From Cytophagales bacterium (lineage in GTDB: Bacteria; Bacteroidota; Bacteroidia; Cytophagales; Cyclobacteriaceae), in NCBI GenBank assembly GCA_033344775.1, contig JAWPMT010000002.1:1024685-1088684 (forward strand): a stretch of 64,000 bases of DNA, in the 5' to 3' direction. Position 1 is the stretch's first letter. Each line of letters begins with the position of its first letter. This document shows, one piece after another, positions 9,652 to 19,402 of this stretch. The notes beneath the pieces are model-generated. The model did not search any database, was not told where the DNA came from, and was given only the letters and a program-made list of their open reading frames with translations. The translations under genes were made by a program, and so were the position numbers.

Positions 9652-9730
9652 GATTAAAGTTTTTTCAATTGAAAGGTTCATTTTCCTGGTTAGACAAGGA
9701 GCCCGTCAATGTGTAAAGACTTTAAGGCAT

Positions 9731-10633
9731 TTAGTTCAGGCCGAGTCGGTTTTTCCAGTCAGCATTTTCTAACAACTGGGTAATGAAGTTCTTTTTATCA
9801 AAATTCGTTTTGAAACTATGCGATCGATGCAATTCGAGGTATTTCAATTCCGAATCGTCTGAAAGATAGTCTGCATCTTCTGCTAAGGCCTCTCGAAAAG
9901 TGGTAAAATCCTGTCGGTTTTGTAAAAGACTTTTAGCGTTGATCATGCCCGCGTCACTAGCAACCGTCACTTTTTTGTGGCACCGGCAGGGGTTCGATTG
10001 ATCAATCAATCCGCATTTCCTTTGCATAAAGTTGATGAGGTCTTTTCTGGCCTTGCTCAATTTCATTCGGAAATTAGCTTTGCTCATTTCCATGATTTCT
10101 GATCCAATGGTATGATTTGCTCTAAACATTTCACCAATGATGTAGATCATGCGCTGTTCTTTGTTCAGACACAGCAGCATTCCTGACAAACAGGTCAGTC
10201 TTATTTCTTTCGTTTCTTCTGACCGGTCGAGTTGTTCTTCCTCGGTTAGTGCTACGTTTGGAATGGAGTCCAAAGCATCACCGAGTTCTTGAAAGTTGGA
10301 AGCCAGAGCAAAAGCAGGCTTTTTTTGATCGTTGAGGAAATGATTCCGAACAATTCGGTAAGCCCAGGTTCGAAATGAACTCTGAAAGTTGAATTTCGCC
10401 AGGTTTGAGATGATTTTGATCAACGCTTCCTGACATAAATCTGAGGCATTGGCATGGTCTCCAACCATTTTCCAGGCGATGTTGTAAATAAAGGGTTGAT
10501 GCCTTTCGATCAAATCGTTCAAGGCGCTCTTTTCTCCTTCAAGTGTTCTTTTGATCAGTGACCTGTCTATTGCATCTTCACCGTCATTGATGCTAAATGG
10601 ATTCATTATGGTTTCGCTTTTCTGATTAGACAT
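9731..10633 (-). CDS. ECF-type RNA polymerase sigma factor with Cys-rich C-terminal extension
   Basis: The protein has about 300 residues; the frame opens at TTG 10636, next to ATG 10633, which I use. Sigma-2 is clear (HQPFIYNIAWKMVGD, DLCQEALIKII, FRTWAYRIVRNHFLND) and so is sigma-4 (LNKEQRMIYIIGEMF then SKANFRMKLSKARKDL). A ~100-residue extension follows, starting with a possible metal-binding cluster CGLIDQSNPCRCHKK. ECF factors redirect RNA polymerase, usually under an anti-sigma factor; none is adjacent, so the extension may act as the sensor. Targets unknown. Confidence 0.85.
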   Translation of the reverse strand: MSNQKSETIMNPFSINDGEDAIDRSLIKRTLEGEKSALNDLIERHQPFIYNIAWKMVGDHANASDLCQEALIKIISNLAKFNFQSSFRTWAYRIVRNHFLNDQKKPAFALASNFQELGDALDSIPNVALTEEEQLDRSEETKEIRLTCLSGMLLCLNKEQRMIYIIGEMFRANHTIGSEIMEMSKANFRMKLSKARKDLINFMQRKCGLIDQSNPCRCHKKVTVASDAGMINAKSLLQNRQDFTTFREALAEDADYLSDDSELKYLELHRSHSFKTNFDKKNFITQLLENADWKNRLGLN

Positions 10634-10694
10634 CAATCACCTAAATGTGTAAAGGCTTCTCTGTTAAGTTTCGTTTTCTGTATGCCAGGCCCTT

Positions 10695-11744
10695 TTATTT
10701 TTCATTCACTCCCCACAACTCCACTTCTTTCTCTTTTCCTTTGAGATGATGCGCGCCCATGGAAGTAAATTCCAGATCAGTAATTGAACTAAGTGATTGG
10801 TGCAGTTCTTCTGAGATAAGGATATGCTGGTTCAAGGTGTTGCAGAGTCCTTGAATTCTTGAGGCTGTATTAATGGTGTCTCCATGATAGGCGATCTCAC
10901 GTTTGTATTTACCCACTTCTGAAGCAGTGACTTGTCCCATATGCAAGCCTGCTTTGAAGAAAGGTACTTCGTCGTATTGTTGTTGATAATAGGCTGCTTT
11001 AGATTCAATCAGGTGATGAAAAGCGAAATAAGCTTTCACGCAATTGCCGTTTTTGAGTCCCTCCATCGGCCAGGTCAATACGGCTTCATCGCCAACATAT
11101 TGATAGACTTGTGCATTAAAATTTTCTGTAATGGCCAGGTCATTGAAACAATCCTGGATCAACCGGCTGAATGACAGATGACCAATCCTTTCAGCAATGG
11201 TGGCAGACCCTTGCAAATCCAGGAACATGAAAATGCGTTCTTCTTCCATTGGTTCATAAAACTTACCGGAAATGATCTTGAGGATATTGCCACGGCCAAG
11301 CATCAGGTTCATTTGTCCGAATAAAGCCAGTCCAAAGTCTACTATCGCCAGATAAATCACGAAGACCCATATTGGGCCCTGAACAAGAAATTCCTTCAGA
11401 GTGACATCTAACACCTGGATACCACGCGTGAAGATCATGAATACAAAGAAAACATTAGTGATGAGAAAAGACAGGGTGAACAAAAGCCGTAAGGTCAGGA
11501 ACCTTTTGAGGGAAACACGCCGATAGAATCTTTCTGAGAAATAAAGTGTGGCGATTCCTGAGATGATTCCGAAAAAGATGCCTAGAAAAATACTTAGGGC
11601 GAAGGATTGGCGTAGGGGTAGGTCAAGACCCGTATTGTCGGTGGTTCCCGAGGTTCGGATAAGGACAAAAAGGAAGAAAGCACATATCCACACCAATACA
11701 TGATCACGTATCAGGAACCAACGGTATTTCTTATTGATCATCAT
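10695..11744 (-). CDS. Membrane class III adenylate/guanylate cyclase
   Basis: The 349 residues carry five or six N-terminal transmembrane helices (to about residue 150) and a C-terminal class III cyclase domain. The metal-binding aspartates are in FLDLQGSAT and YVGDEAVL; AYHGDTINTASRIQGL provides the dimer-interface and transition-state residues. It should form a cyclic nucleotide from a nucleoside triphosphate at the inner membrane; I do not assign ATP over GTP. The start overlaps the end of the ion-channel gene by 14 bases, indicating translational coupling, and it is the last gene of the efflux operon. Confidence 0.85.
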   Translation of the reverse strand: MMINKKYRWFLIRDHVLVWICAFFLFVLIRTSGTTDNTGLDLPLRQSFALSIFLGIFFGIISGIATLYFSERFYRRVSLKRFLTLRLLFTLSFLITNVFFVFMIFTRGIQVLDVTLKEFLVQGPIWVFVIYLAIVDFGLALFGQMNLMLGRGNILKIISGKFYEPMEEERIFMFLDLQGSATIAERIGHLSFSRLIQDCFNDLAITENFNAQVYQYVGDEAVLTWPMEGLKNGNCVKAYFAFHHLIESKAAYYQQQYDEVPFFKAGLHMGQVTASEVGKYKREIAYHGDTINTASRIQGLCNTLNQHILISEELHQSLSSITDLEFTSMGAHHLKGKEKEVELWGVNEK

Positions 11745-12423
11745 GGGTCAAATGTCGGGTTCGGATGTACTTTTCAATAACAACTGCAGTAATGATCACG
11801 AGATAGAATTGACCGACAAGACCTACTAACATGGCTGCTTTTTGTGCCTTTACGGTCAGGGGGAAGATTTCCCCATAGCCGATGGTCATCAATGTGATGA
11901 AGCTATAATACAGCAAAGAATTGATCTTTTGGAGCTGATCTGCCCCCTCAATGGCCAAGCCTTTGAATGATCCGGGAAATAGGGTCTCTATGAAGAAAAA
12001 GATAAAGAAGGCCATTAATCCTAAGGCAATGTATCCGCTCATGAGGCCAAACACAACATTTGAAGTGACTTCTCGAGATTTCCAGACTTGTTGAATGATC
12101 CTAACGGTCACAAAACCATAAAAACCAAAGTAGAAAATGATCTCAGCCACATTTACACCAACTTCCCAATGAGGCGCAATGAATGGATTGACCTCTGTAA
12201 AGGCTAAGGCCACAAAAAAGAACATCACAGAAATCCAAAAATGATGTTTTCTTACTGAAATGATTACCATGCCCGCCATCAAATTGAGGAGGAACAGAAA
12301 AGGATAGATAAACTCGATATAGAAATGCGCTTCAAAAAAAAGCGATCCGAAAAGGACCGCCATTTGTGTGATGAAAAACAGTTCAAATCTTATCTTAAGC
12401 AGATATCTCAATAGACGTTTCAT
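11731..12423 (-). CDS. Ion channel with potassium selectivity filter
   Basis: This 230-residue protein has about six hydrophobic helices. The last two flank a pore loop LLYYSFITLMTIGYGEIFPLT with the TIGYGE filter of K+ channels, followed by a final helix rich in Leu/Val/Ile. There is no cytosolic ligand domain; only ~12 residues follow the last helix. It begins 2 bases after the RND pump stop and overlaps the cyclase start, so pump, channel and cyclase are one transcript. Potassium selectivity is inferred from the filter. Confidence 0.8.
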   Translation of the reverse strand: MKRLLRYLLKIRFELFFITQMAVLFGSLFFEAHFYIEFIYPFLFLLNLMAGMVIISVRKHHFWISVMFFFVALAFTEVNPFIAPHWEVGVNVAEIIFYFGFYGFVTVRIIQQVWKSREVTSNVVFGLMSGYIALGLMAFFIFFFIETLFPGSFKGLAIEGADQLQKINSLLYYSFITLMTIGYGEIFPLTVKAQKAAMLVGLVGQFYLVIITAVVIEKYIRTRHLTHDDQ

Positions 12424-12425
12424 GC

Positions 12426-15400
12426 TTAGTCACCTAATAATTCGTCATTGAACTGGTACCCTTTGTAGCTCACCTTGAACAAGATAGAATACAGCGAGGG
12501 GATAAAGACCAGGGTGATGATGGTGCCAAACAACAAACCTACCATGATAGAAACGGCCATGCCTTCCCACATTTCACCACCGCTTAGGTACAAAGGAATC
12601 AGTCCGAGTACAGTTGTGAAAGTAGCAAGTAGGATGGGGCGAAAACGTTGCAAACAGGCTGCAATCACCGAATCTTGTGCAGATCGCTTGAGCACATTTT
12701 GTTCAATTTCCATGCGGTCGATCAGTACAATGGCATTATTGATTACGATCCCAGCAAGGGAGATCACACCCAGGAAGGGCATGAATCCGAATGGTTCTCC
12801 GAAAATGAGCAATCCGATCACCACGCCGATGACTCCAAGTGGAATCGTAGAGGTGACCATGACCATTTTTCGGATGGAATTGAACTGAATGATCAGCAGT
12901 AGTAAAATGATAAACCCTGATAGGGGAAGGTACTTGATCACCGCGCCCATATTGTCAGCGGTATTTTTGGCATCTCCACCGAATTCATAAGTATAGCCGG
13001 CAGGCCAACTTTTTGAAGCCTCTTCGATCCAGGGAGTGATCTCGGCCACAATGGCTGCTGCATTTCCGCCTTCTTTGAGTTCCGAAGACAAATTGATGGT
13101 TCGGTTCAAGTCCTTGCGCTTGATCTTGGAGTACTGCCACGCTGGGATGATCTCAGCCACTTGTAAAAGAGGAATGCTCCTTCCCGAGCTTTGTGAATAG
13201 ACATTCAGTGCTTGTAAGGATTCCAATGATTGTTGTTGGTCACGGGTACTGCGCATGATTACCGGAATAGATTTGTCATTTTCTCGATATTCACCCGTTT
13301 GGAAACCGTCCAGCACCGTTTGCAGGGATGTAGCAATGTCCTGGCTGCTCACTCCGGCTACCTGAGCCCGGTTTTGATCGATGTTGATGATGAACTTCTT
13401 ACTTTTCGGCCCCCAGTCATCTTTCACATTTTTGGTCCCCTCGATGGTCGAGAGCTGCGTCTTAACCCGACGGCCAAGGTCTGCCAAAACATCGGCATCC
13501 CTGCCTGAGACAAAGATTTCTATGGGAGTTCCGCCACCTCCGCCAGAAAGCGTACCTACTTTGATGTCCGCTTCCGGGAAGTTTTCGAAGCAATACTGAT
13601 CGATCTTCGTGACCACTTCATTATTGAAGGCTGCCGCCGAAGTATTCACCAGGAAGTGGGCGTAGCTTGAATTGGCTTCATCTGGGGTGTACCCCAAATC
13701 GTAAGACTCAGGTCCCTGACCCGTGTAAGAGGACCAATTGATCACACCGGCAGTTGCCGCATTATCCACTTGCATGGAATCGATCAGGAATTGGTCAATG
13801 CTGGCCACAATATCAGTTGTTTCTTCTATACGAGTTCCCAAAGGAAGGTTCACATCGATGGTAATCATGTTCCGGTCACTATCCGGGAAAAACAGGAATG
13901 GAATTCTTGTAAATCCAACCAGCGATACAAAGAACATAACAAAGATTACTGCTATGACAGCCCATTTTCTGCCCAGCGCGAATAGAATAAGATTTTTATA
14001 GGCACGTTTCATCGCATTGATGATGCGGTCAACTAAACCAGGCTTGTTTTCACCTTTGGGTTTCACTTTAAGGAATAAGTAGCTGAATAAGGTGATGATG
14101 GTCAGAGCGATCAGCCAGGAAGACAACAAGGCTAAGGAGATTACCACGAATATGGGTCCCACAATGTCACCCATAGTCGACTCGGCCATGTAAAAAGCCA
14201 GGAATGCTGCTGAAGTTGTAAGGGTAGAAATGAGTAGGGGAGTGAACAACTCCGAACACGAATCAATGGCCGCTTTCTTGGCTGCCACACCTTCTTCCAT
14301 TTTTACCATGATGGATTCTGCGACCACAATGGCATTATCAACCATCATACCCAGTGCCATAATCAATGCAGCAAGGGTCACCTGATTTAATCCCATGTTG
14401 ATGAGACCCATCAACATTAAAGTCATGATTGTTACGATGGGGATCAAACTGGCAATGACAGATCCGGTGCGCAGCCCAAGAAAGAGCAACATGACCAGCA
14501 ACACAATGCCGATGGATTGTGCAAGGTTGACAATGAAATCACTGATCTTGAAATCAATGTAGCTGTCCAGCGAAGACAACCTTGATAGCTCAAGACCAAT
14601 AGGTAATTCCGCTTGCCATCGTTCCATGATCTGATCAACAGCAACTCCAAGTTCAATCACATTCGCACCTTTCTTCAGGTTGATGTGAAGGGCTAATGCG
14701 TTTTTTCCATCTACCCGAACCAATTGTTGTGACGGGTCGATATATCCTTTTTTGATGTTAGTGATATCTCCCAGCCGCACCAGTTGTGTCCCATTCCCAA
14801 CAGGGATCAAGGTATTTTGAATGTCCGAGATGGTATTGAAATTTCCAGTAGGTTCCAGAATGATTTTCTCACCATTCAAGTTGATTTCTCCTCCTGAGCT
14901 TACAATGTTGGTAGAGGCAATCACGCCTTGTAGCATATTCGCGGTTAAGCCGTATTCGCTAAGCAATGCATCGTCAAATTCAATGAATACTCTTTCGGCC
15001 TGTAGGCCGCCAATTTCTACTTTGGCCGCATTCTCCAGCTTGATGAAATCATCCTTGATGTCATCCGCATATTCTTTCATTTCCGCATAGGAAAACCCAT
15101 CGCTGACCAGCCCGACAACAATACCGTAAACCTCGCCTATGCCATCGTCGTTGAGTTTAGGTTGTACACCTGCAGGTAGTCCTTTCAAGCCATTCAGCTT
15201 CCGTCTTAAGCGATCCCAGACGGATTGCAATTCTTCAGGAGCAACTTCGTCTTTTAGCTCAACTGAAACGACGGAAAGACCTGACCTGGAAGTACTTGAT
15301 ACTTCTTTGAGTTCGGGTAGTTCCTGGGCTACTTTTTCAATTTTGTCCGTTACGAGTTGTTCCACACGCTCGGGACTAGCCCCGGTGAATTCCGATACCA

Positions 15401-15539
15401 CGGTAGCCACACGGACGGTATAAGGAGGCATGCTGTCACGCGGGAGGCCCTGATACATGACCAGTCCCATGACAATGATCACAGTCAGCAATGTGAAGGT
15501 GATCCTGTTTTTTTCTATCGAAAACTGTGTAAGATTCAT
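12426..15539 (-). CDS. RND-family efflux pump (AcrB/Mdt-like inner-membrane transporter)
   Basis: At 1037 residues this has normal RND length. It begins with the cytoplasmic MNLTQFSIEKNRIT and first helix, then the porter domain (GASPERVEQLVTDKIE), the helix block with MALGMMVDNAIVVAE carrying the proton-relay acidic residue, a second porter half with SGGGGGTPIEIFVSGRD, and the second helix block with ISLAGIVINNAIVLIDRME. It should use the proton gradient to expel small molecules across the envelope together with the adjacent adaptor and TolC-type channel. Substrate unknown. Confidence 0.92.
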   Translation of the reverse strand: MNLTQFSIEKNRITFTLLTVIIVMGLVMYQGLPRDSMPPYTVRVATVVSEFTGASPERVEQLVTDKIEKVAQELPELKEVSSTSRSGLSVVSVELKDEVAPEELQSVWDRLRRKLNGLKGLPAGVQPKLNDDGIGEVYGIVVGLVSDGFSYAEMKEYADDIKDDFIKLENAAKVEIGGLQAERVFIEFDDALLSEYGLTANMLQGVIASTNIVSSGGEINLNGEKIILEPTGNFNTISDIQNTLIPVGNGTQLVRLGDITNIKKGYIDPSQQLVRVDGKNALALHINLKKGANVIELGVAVDQIMERWQAELPIGLELSRLSSLDSYIDFKISDFIVNLAQSIGIVLLVMLLFLGLRTGSVIASLIPIVTIMTLMLMGLINMGLNQVTLAALIMALGMMVDNAIVVAESIMVKMEEGVAAKKAAIDSCSELFTPLLISTLTTSAAFLAFYMAESTMGDIVGPIFVVISLALLSSWLIALTIITLFSYLFLKVKPKGENKPGLVDRIINAMKRAYKNLILFALGRKWAVIAVIFVMFFVSLVGFTRIPFLFFPDSDRNMITIDVNLPLGTRIEETTDIVASIDQFLIDSMQVDNAATAGVINWSSYTGQGPESYDLGYTPDEANSSYAHFLVNTSAAAFNNEVVTKIDQYCFENFPEADIKVGTLSGGGGGTPIEIFVSGRDADVLADLGRRVKTQLSTIEGTKNVKDDWGPKSKKFIINIDQNRAQVAGVSSQDIATSLQTVLDGFQTGEYRENDKSIPVIMRSTRDQQQSLESLQALNVYSQSSGRSIPLLQVAEIIPAWQYSKIKRKDLNRTINLSSELKEGGNAAAIVAEITPWIEEASKSWPAGYTYEFGGDAKNTADNMGAVIKYLPLSGFIILLLLIIQFNSIRKMVMVTSTIPLGVIGVVIGLLIFGEPFGFMPFLGVISLAGIVINNAIVLIDRMEIEQNVLKRSAQDSVIAACLQRFRPILLATFTTVLGLIPLYLSGGEMWEGMAVSIMVGLLFGTIITLVFIPSLYSILFKVSYKGYQFNDELLGD

Positions 15540-15562
15540 CTGTTGTGTTTTCTAGGTTAGGA

Positions 15563-16651
15563 TCAGTTTTCGAACAAGCGAACTTTCATGCCTTCCAGCA
15601 ACATTTGTAATCCCGCTGTGGCAATTAAATCACCCTCTACCAAGCCATCGGTAATTTGAAACCCTTCACCAGTTAAAGTACCGACAGTGACACCTTGTCG
15701 CTGGACCAGATAGAATTCATCTTCTGCTATTAGTGTATACACGAAATTGCCATTTTCATCTTCACCTACAGCCTGTGCAGGGACCAGTAATACGGATTCG
15801 GGGTGATCTTGTCGTTTTTCAAATGTGACTGAAGCTGCCATGCCAGGGCGTACCTGGTTTTCAGGATCATCAAGCTTGATGACCACCGGGTAAGTGGAAG
15901 TTTGGCTATTGATATTGAAGCCTACTTCAGAAACCACACCTCTAAAAGTCTGGCCAGGGGCAGCAGAGAAAGTGACGCTAACGACATCCTGAACATTGAT
16001 GGAACTGATAAAGGATTCCGGAACCCCGAGGTTCACTTCCAAATCGCCTTCTGAACTTAAGATCAGGACCTGCTGACCTGCACCTACATTTTCATTGACT
16101 TCCGCATCCACGGAAGAAATCTTGCCACGGATAGGGGAGTACAAGCGTGTGTATTCCAATTGGGCTTTGGCAAGTTTTCTGGATTTCTTTAGGGATGACT
16201 CGTTCGCCTTGGCGGATTCGTAGGAGGCTTTGGCACTCTCGAAATTGCTCAGCGAGGTACTTCCATTCTCGTATAGTGACCGGACCCGTTCAAAGTTGGC
16301 TTTGGCTTGCTCTTCTGAAGCATCCGCATTCTTTACGGCCGCATCAGCTTGTTCATATTGTAATTCGTAATCGGAATCGTCCAACGTGGCCAGCAAGGTG
16401 TTCTTACTTACCTCTTCACCGATCTTGACCCGTAATGAGTTCACGGTTCCGCCTACTTTGAAGCTGAGGCGAGTTTCTGTGCCTGACACACTGGTCCCTG
16501 TAAAGGATCGTGTTTGGAGGCCACCACCGGGGACTACCTTCTGGTATTTTACGGGACGGATCACTTCCGCTTTCTTTTCTTCGGTCTTCCCACAAGAAAA
16601 GCACAATGTGATCAATAGACTTAAGCAGGTGATTTTATAGATGGATTTCAT
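15563..16651 (-). CDS. RND efflux membrane-fusion lipoprotein (periplasmic adaptor)
   Basis: From ATG 16651 the protein has 362 residues and opens with a lipoprotein signal (LCFSC, Cys near residue 20); the longer frame upstream overlaps the TolC gene without signal character. The adaptor pattern follows: beta-barrel/lipoyl segments (SFKVGGTVNSLRVKIGEEV), a coiled-coil hairpin (residues ~80-150, rich in Ala, Glu and Lys), the second lipoyl half (LYSPIRGKISSVDAEVNENV) and a C-terminal barrel. It links the RND pump to the outer-membrane channel. It sits 23 bases before the pump gene and 19 bases after the channel gene. Confidence 0.9.
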   Translation of the reverse strand: MKSIYKITCLSLLITLCFSCGKTEEKKAEVIRPVKYQKVVPGGGLQTRSFTGTSVSGTETRLSFKVGGTVNSLRVKIGEEVSKNTLLATLDDSDYELQYEQADAAVKNADASEEQAKANFERVRSLYENGSTSLSNFESAKASYESAKANESSLKKSRKLAKAQLEYTRLYSPIRGKISSVDAEVNENVGAGQQVLILSSEGDLEVNLGVPESFISSINVQDVVSVTFSAAPGQTFRGVVSEVGFNINSQTSTYPVVIKLDDPENQVRPGMAASVTFEKRQDHPESVLLVPAQAVGEDENGNFVYTLIAEDEFYLVQRQGVTVGTLTGEGFQITDGLVEGDLIATAGLQMLLEGMKVRLFEN

Positions 16652-16670
16652 GATATCGATGAATAAAGTC

Positions 16671-19043
16671 TTAAGGTTGAGAAAAGTAACTGGCAAGCTC
16701 TGATTCAAAATCGGTACGTTGATCTGTCGTGAGCAACATGTAATAACTACCTGTCGCTCGTTCCATGGTGAGTAGATCGATCAAGAACTGGTAAATGACG
16801 TTGGCACTGTTGAGCTGCGAGGAAATCGCTGCATTCTGTGCATCCAGCAGTTGTGTGATCAGCACTGAGCCTTGGGAGTAGGCATCTTGCACCAGTTCGA
16901 AGTTTTTTACGGTAGCTTCCTCTGCTTCTTTGGCCAACTCGATGTTGGTGTAGGAGGCACGCAATTGTTCCATCTGGGATCGAACTTGCTGTTCGATGAT
17001 CCGTTGCAAATTGGTTTTTTGGGTCCCGATCTGCATGACCTGCACTTGTGATTGCTGCACCAGGGCTTTTCTTCTTCCGCCCTGAAAGATGGGCAGGGAA
17101 GCTCCTACGCCAACATTCCAGTTCCATTTGTTCAGATCCCCGAATACAAATTCCGTACCCGCACCACTGCGATACAATTCCTGATTGTAGTTGGCACTAA
17201 CTGAAACATTGGGAATGTATTGATTCCTTTTGTTGAGAAGAAGCGATCGTTCAATGGCTTTTACATTTTGCTCTAAAGAGGCCAGATCAGGAGATTGTTT
17301 CATGGCGGTCGCCACGAGGAAGTCTGAAAACTTCTTGTAGTCCCTGGGATTATTGATGAAACGATCAATATTAGGATTGTTGATGATGTATCGGCTGTCC
17401 AGCAAGTCGATTTCCTGGGTACCAAACTCCTCATCAATGGGGCGGTTCAAGATTTGATTCAGGGCTATTTCTGCTTGTTTCCTTTGGGCAGTGGCGTTCA
17501 GTAGATTACTTTTCCCATTGGCAATCTCACCCTGCCAGCGATAGAGGTCAGAAGGTCCTGTTTGACCAATGGAGGTGCCGATCCGAGCCAACTCCAGGTT
17601 CTTCCGGGTCACTTCGAGGTTCTGACGCTGGATTTTTTCAAGCGTTTTGGCTTGCATCAACTGAAGGTACGTATTGGAGACTTCCAAAATGATGTCGAGG
17701 GTTTGGGATTCCAAATTCGCTTTTTCTGCTTCATACAGATACTGCTGAATGCTTCGATTGGCGACCGCTGATTCCGCGTAGATCAATTGACTAAACGCCA
17801 GGCTTCCAGCTCCTCGATTCTGTGGGTTTTGCCCATTTGAAACACTCGCCAGGTCTTTATCCACGGTGGTGTGACTGGCATTTGCGGTCAGGTCAGGCAA
17901 TAAATTGGACTGAGCAATGGTGACTTCCTTAGCCTGAATTTCTACATCTTGTTTGCTGATGTTCAAAGTCAGGTTTTCGCCAATGCCTTCTGCGATAGCA
18001 TCGAAAATGCTGATGTTCCGATCGATATCTAGTCTTTCCTCATTCAAGAGTACTGCCTCAGAAAGCAAGTCCCATCCGGGACTAAAATCAATGGCACGCG
18101 CTGTAGCCATGTTCAGGACCAATTCTTCTTTCAGGTTGACCTTTACTCCGAACTTCTTGGGATTTTCATCGTTGATGATCCGTTGGATGTTCAAAGCGGT
18201 ACGACGGGTAAACAAATCGATGTTGGAAGCAGGGGCCACCCCAGCCAATACACCCCGATCAACATCCAGTCTGCCTAAAACTGAAAAGGATTTAAGGCCA
18301 CGTTCATTCACACCATTGATCAATTGCTGAAATTCTGCATCAGTCAGTTCATTGGAAGGCAAAAAGTAGACCGCATCATGGTCCGATAATTTTGCCAATG
18401 TTCCACTTGCTGTTTTTTCAGTATTGATGAATTCATAATCCAGGCTATCCGCGTTGATGCCATCTTCGAGGAATGTTTTCAATTCAGGGATGCCTTTAAA
18501 CACGGATTCATCGATGACGATCGCTACTTTTTCAAACCCCACTAATTGGTTGAATACTTCCAGGTCTCTTTGAGGAGAAAGTGGCAGTTCCAGATAAGAT
18601 ACATTGTCCACTCCTGAAGTGCCTTTGGAAGTGATCGGAATGTCTTGTGCCTGGGCATTGATGACCGCATTACCAATTGCAGGCTTGTTGTAAGGGCCAT
18701 TTTTTGCGATCAGGTGGGAAGCAATCACATCGATTCCCAGCACCATATCGACATCCGGGTCTGCCAGTAATCGGTCCAGATTGGCTTTAACAGTAGCGGC
18801 CGAACAGTCTCCTTTTAAGTAATGACGGTCTTCAATGACCAAAACATAGTCATCGACCAATATGCGTGCTTCGGCTAGGATACGATTAACGAACTGGCGA
18901 TCAATCTCACTGTCGCAATCAGTGACCACTCCGATGTTGAATGATTCGTCCTGGGAAAAGCTAAGGAAAGGTGTCAGTAGGAGCAAGGTAGCCAATACCC
19001 CGTTCCTGATCTTCCCCAATCCAGCTAAATAAGTTAGGCTCAT
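16671..19043 (-). CDS. TolC-family outer-membrane channel fused to a periplasmic substrate-binding-like domain
   Basis: At 790 residues this is about 300 longer than ordinary TolC proteins. After the signal peptide (LLTPFLSFSQ) residues ~35-330 resemble an ABC-type periplasmic binding protein: alternating beta/alpha segments such as NIGVVTDCDSEIDRQFVNRIL, PDVDMVLGIDVIAS, VAIVIDESVFKG and KSFSVLGRLDVDRGVLAGV. From ~370 on the TolC-type helical repeats appear (VEIQAKEVTIAQSNLLPDL, LEVTRKNLELARI, FSDFLVATAMKQSPDLASLEQ). It is the first gene of the efflux operon. The extra domain could bind a ligand near the channel; I infer this from fold resemblance only. Confidence 0.85.
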   Translation of the reverse strand: MSLTYLAGLGKIRNGVLATLLLLTPFLSFSQDESFNIGVVTDCDSEIDRQFVNRILAEARILVDDYVLVIEDRHYLKGDCSAATVKANLDRLLADPDVDMVLGIDVIASHLIAKNGPYNKPAIGNAVINAQAQDIPITSKGTSGVDNVSYLELPLSPQRDLEVFNQLVGFEKVAIVIDESVFKGIPELKTFLEDGINADSLDYEFINTEKTASGTLAKLSDHDAVYFLPSNELTDAEFQQLINGVNERGLKSFSVLGRLDVDRGVLAGVAPASNIDLFTRRTALNIQRIINDENPKKFGVKVNLKEELVLNMATARAIDFSPGWDLLSEAVLLNEERLDIDRNISIFDAIAEGIGENLTLNISKQDVEIQAKEVTIAQSNLLPDLTANASHTTVDKDLASVSNGQNPQNRGAGSLAFSQLIYAESAVANRSIQQYLYEAEKANLESQTLDIILEVSNTYLQLMQAKTLEKIQRQNLEVTRKNLELARIGTSIGQTGPSDLYRWQGEIANGKSNLLNATAQRKQAEIALNQILNRPIDEEFGTQEIDLLDSRYIINNPNIDRFINNPRDYKKFSDFLVATAMKQSPDLASLEQNVKAIERSLLLNKRNQYIPNVSVSANYNQELYRSGAGTEFVFGDLNKWNWNVGVGASLPIFQGGRRKALVQQSQVQVMQIGTQKTNLQRIIEQQVRSQMEQLRASYTNIELAKEAEEATVKNFELVQDAYSQGSVLITQLLDAQNAAISSQLNSANVIYQFLIDLLTMERATGSYYMLLTTDQRTDFESELASYFSQP

Positions 19044-19402
19044 GGATGATTTAAGGTTAGACGAGTCAATTTATAGGAAGGGAAGGGGAATTCAAAAAAT
19101 GGGAGCGGTCGTTATCGAATTTTAATGGTTGGCTTTTAGTATGTCAATTGTTGTTTGTCTGAGGCTTTCTTTTTTTTGGTACTGAAAGGACTGATCTGGG
19201 ACTTATGAGAGATTCTACCTTGAACAGCAACATCGAGTTGAGAAAAGGGCAATCTGTTTTGAGCTACTCATCGAGTGCTTTAGGAAGACTCAAAGCACGT
19301 CGGTGGTACTCCCTAATTTTAAGAGAATTGAGAAGCGCATAGAACTTAGAAAAGTTACCTCCTGATCAAGATCGAAGTGAGAAATTATTTTTGATTGTTT
19401 AA
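19044..19402. other. Intergenic region upstream of the efflux operon, no gene seen
   Basis: These 359 bases separate the start of the TolC-fusion gene from the end of the secreted protein gene. I see no convincing open frame, strong hairpin or tRNA. It must hold the promoter of the efflux operon, but I find no clear -7/-33 pair. Confidence 0.4.

Noticed and set aside
12475-12888. Plus-strand 137-codon frame
   Set aside because: Antisense to the RND pump, with no independent coding character.
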